From: an archaeon
GTDB lineage: Archaea > Hydrothermarchaeota > Hydrothermarchaeia > Hydrothermarchaeales > Hydrothermarchaeaceae
DNA: 6,893 bases
Assembly (NCBI GenBank): GCA_018830205.1
Contig: JAHJSX010000058.1
Span: 1-6,893, forward strand
Direction: 5' to 3'
Part shown: piece by piece, positions 6,389 to 6,893 of the stretch
Numbering within the stretch: position 1 is the stretch's first letter
Layout of the letters: every line of letters begins with the position of its first letter
Translations under genes and position numbers: made by a program
The notes under the pieces: model-generated
Told to the model about the DNA's origin: nothing
What the model saw: only the letters and a program-made list of their open reading frames with translations
Databases searched by the model: none

Positions 6389-6493
6389 ATGAGCAGATTA
6401 GATAAACGGGGGAAGGAAAAAAAAGGGGAAGACAAAAGAGAGCTTTTTGAGAGGAAACTACTTGACGACCTAATCAGGACCGACCACCTGTAA
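6389..6493 (+). CDS. Small charged protein of 34 residues, unknown function
   Basis: ATG to TAA spans 35 codons. I do not recognise the peptide. The first 18 residues (starting MSRLDKRGKEKK) are almost all charged or small and probably disordered. The rest, from ELFERKLLDDLI, can form an amphipathic helix with L19, F20, L24, L25, L28 and I29 on one side, which suggests binding to a protein partner rather than an enzyme. There is no signal peptide, membrane segment or cysteine. Support comes from the near-perfect ribosome-binding site, TATA-like sequence upstream, and several T-tracts just after the stop. Its upstream region is shared with the divergent regulator. Against it are the short length and the purine-rich bias: A8 at 6417-6424 may simply be the terminator of hef on the other strand. 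No partner gene follows on this strand, so it would be monocistronic. Confidence 0.55.
   Translation: MSRLDKRGKEKKGEDKRELFERKLLDDLIRTDHL
6417..6424 (-). terminator. T8 tract, probable terminator of hef
   Basis: On the minus strand this is a run of eight T bases flanked by C-rich sequence, 74 bases past the hef stop. It fits an archaeal U-tract terminator. It lies inside the opposite-strand 34-codon frame, where it encodes lysines. Confidence 0.4.
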
Positions 6494-6497
6494 CAGC

Positions 6498-6893
6498 TTA
6501 GCTCTCTTTTTTATATTTTTCTTTTAGAACGCTTACAATCTCATCTGCGGTCTTTTTGCCTATGCCCTGAACACGCTCAAGTTCCTTCTGCGTTGCATTG
6601 AAGATTTTTTGAACAGTCTCGAACTCAAGAAGAAGCCTACTTGCAAGCACGACGTTTACGTTTGGGAGTCCGGCAACAATTGACTCTTGCTGTTCACATG
6701 GGGTTGATAATCGCTTATCACTTCTGATTTGAATTTCTCTTTTCCCGTCCGCAAATTCTCTTTTTAGCATTGCAGCAATCATAGCAGCAGTTTCCTTTTC
6801 ATCGCGGGTGAACAGGGTCGGAATCCCAAAATCCACGACTATGCTTGCAAGCGCACCCCTTATGGCATTTGGATGCACCCCTCTTTTTGAGTA
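6498..6893 (-). CDS. hef: Hef helicase-nuclease, C-terminal part (5' end off the window)
   Basis: An open frame of 131 codons enters from the right edge and stops at TAA 6500-6498. It begins inside an XPF/ERCC4 nuclease domain: VHPNAIRGALASIVVDFGIP followed by LFTRDEKETA is the conserved second half of that domain in archaeal Hef. A linker of about 25 residues leads to tandem helix-hairpin-helix motifs at about 72-91 and 104-123. Hef acts on stalled replication forks and branched DNA, cleaving or unwinding them as a dimer. The catalytic GDxxxERKxxxD motif and any helicase domain are outside the window, so a stand-alone XPF-like nuclease is possible. The second hairpin (VQGIGKK) is canonical. 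The first reads LPNVN where relatives, as I recall them, have PGVG. A GTG at 6878 is an internal valine, not a start. Confidence 0.93.
   Translation of the reverse strand, partial: YSKRGVHPNAIRGALASIVVDFGIPTLFTRDEKETAAMIAAMLKREFADGKREIQIRSDKRLSTPCEQQESIVAGLPNVNVVLASRLLLEFETVQKIFNATQKELERVQGIGKKTADEIVSVLKEKYKKES
6507..6525 (+). terminator. Possible U-tract terminator of the 34-codon gene
   Basis: Runs of T6, T5 and T4 follow within 32 bases of the small gene's stop. They would serve as an archaeal terminator on the plus strand, but they also encode the lysine-rich C-terminus of Hef on the minus strand, which explains them equally well. Confidence 0.3.

Noticed and set aside
1..6893. CRISPR array, tRNA or rRNA gene, insertion sequence or attachment site
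   Set aside because: I read for repeats with spacers, cloverleaf-like segments, transposase motifs and terminal inverted repeats and saw none. Apart from the two divergent promoter regions the window is almost wholly coding.

Overview
The window looks archaeal, most likely from a euryarchaeote. The right edge carries the C-terminal part of a Hef-type helicase-nuclease. The threonine synthase is of the methanogen type, with an N-terminal zinc-ribbon-like segment. Two divergent genes have TATA-like boxes about 28-30 bp ahead of an ATG with no Shine-Dalgarno sequence, which fits leaderless archaeal transcripts. The cistron with the clearest downstream start has a full GGAGG site. I cannot place the organism below this level from the sequence alone.

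Layout, left to right. Positions 1-4609 hold one tightly packed minus-strand operon. In transcription order it encodes a PadR-family regulator (4609-4076), a secreted, C-terminally anchored CARDB/COG1361-like protein (4079-2865), a LolD/MacB-type ABC ATPase (2857-2189) and two different MacB/FtsX-type permeases (2184-1003, and 1006 running off the left edge). Junctions are ATGA overlaps or gaps of a few bases. The padR promoter region holds a 30-bp imperfect palindrome that covers the TATA-box and start-codon area, so PadR probably represses its own operon. The expected product is an ABC machine of MacB/Lol type with a tethered extracellular beta-sandwich partner. Its cargo is unknown.

Divergent from padR is thrC (4699-5910, plus strand), encoding threonine synthase, with its own TATA-like box. 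Its stop codon interlocks with that of a convergent small winged-helix regulator (6272-5907, minus) resembling archaeal TrmB/MarR-like regulators. That regulator has an inverted repeat TTGTACA-N6-TGTACAA between its TATA box and its start, a likely autoregulatory site.

The 6276-6388 intergenic region also drives, in the other direction, a 34-codon reading frame (6389-6493, plus) with a near-perfect archaeal ribosome-binding site (GGGGTGAT). It encodes a very charged peptide that I do not recognise. It converges on the 3' end of hef (6498 to the right edge, minus).

Most of the window is ordinary, well-packed archaeal sequence. The points most worth a second look are the PadR/CARDB/ABC cassette with its palindrome, and the small gene sharing a regulatory region with the winged-helix repressor.
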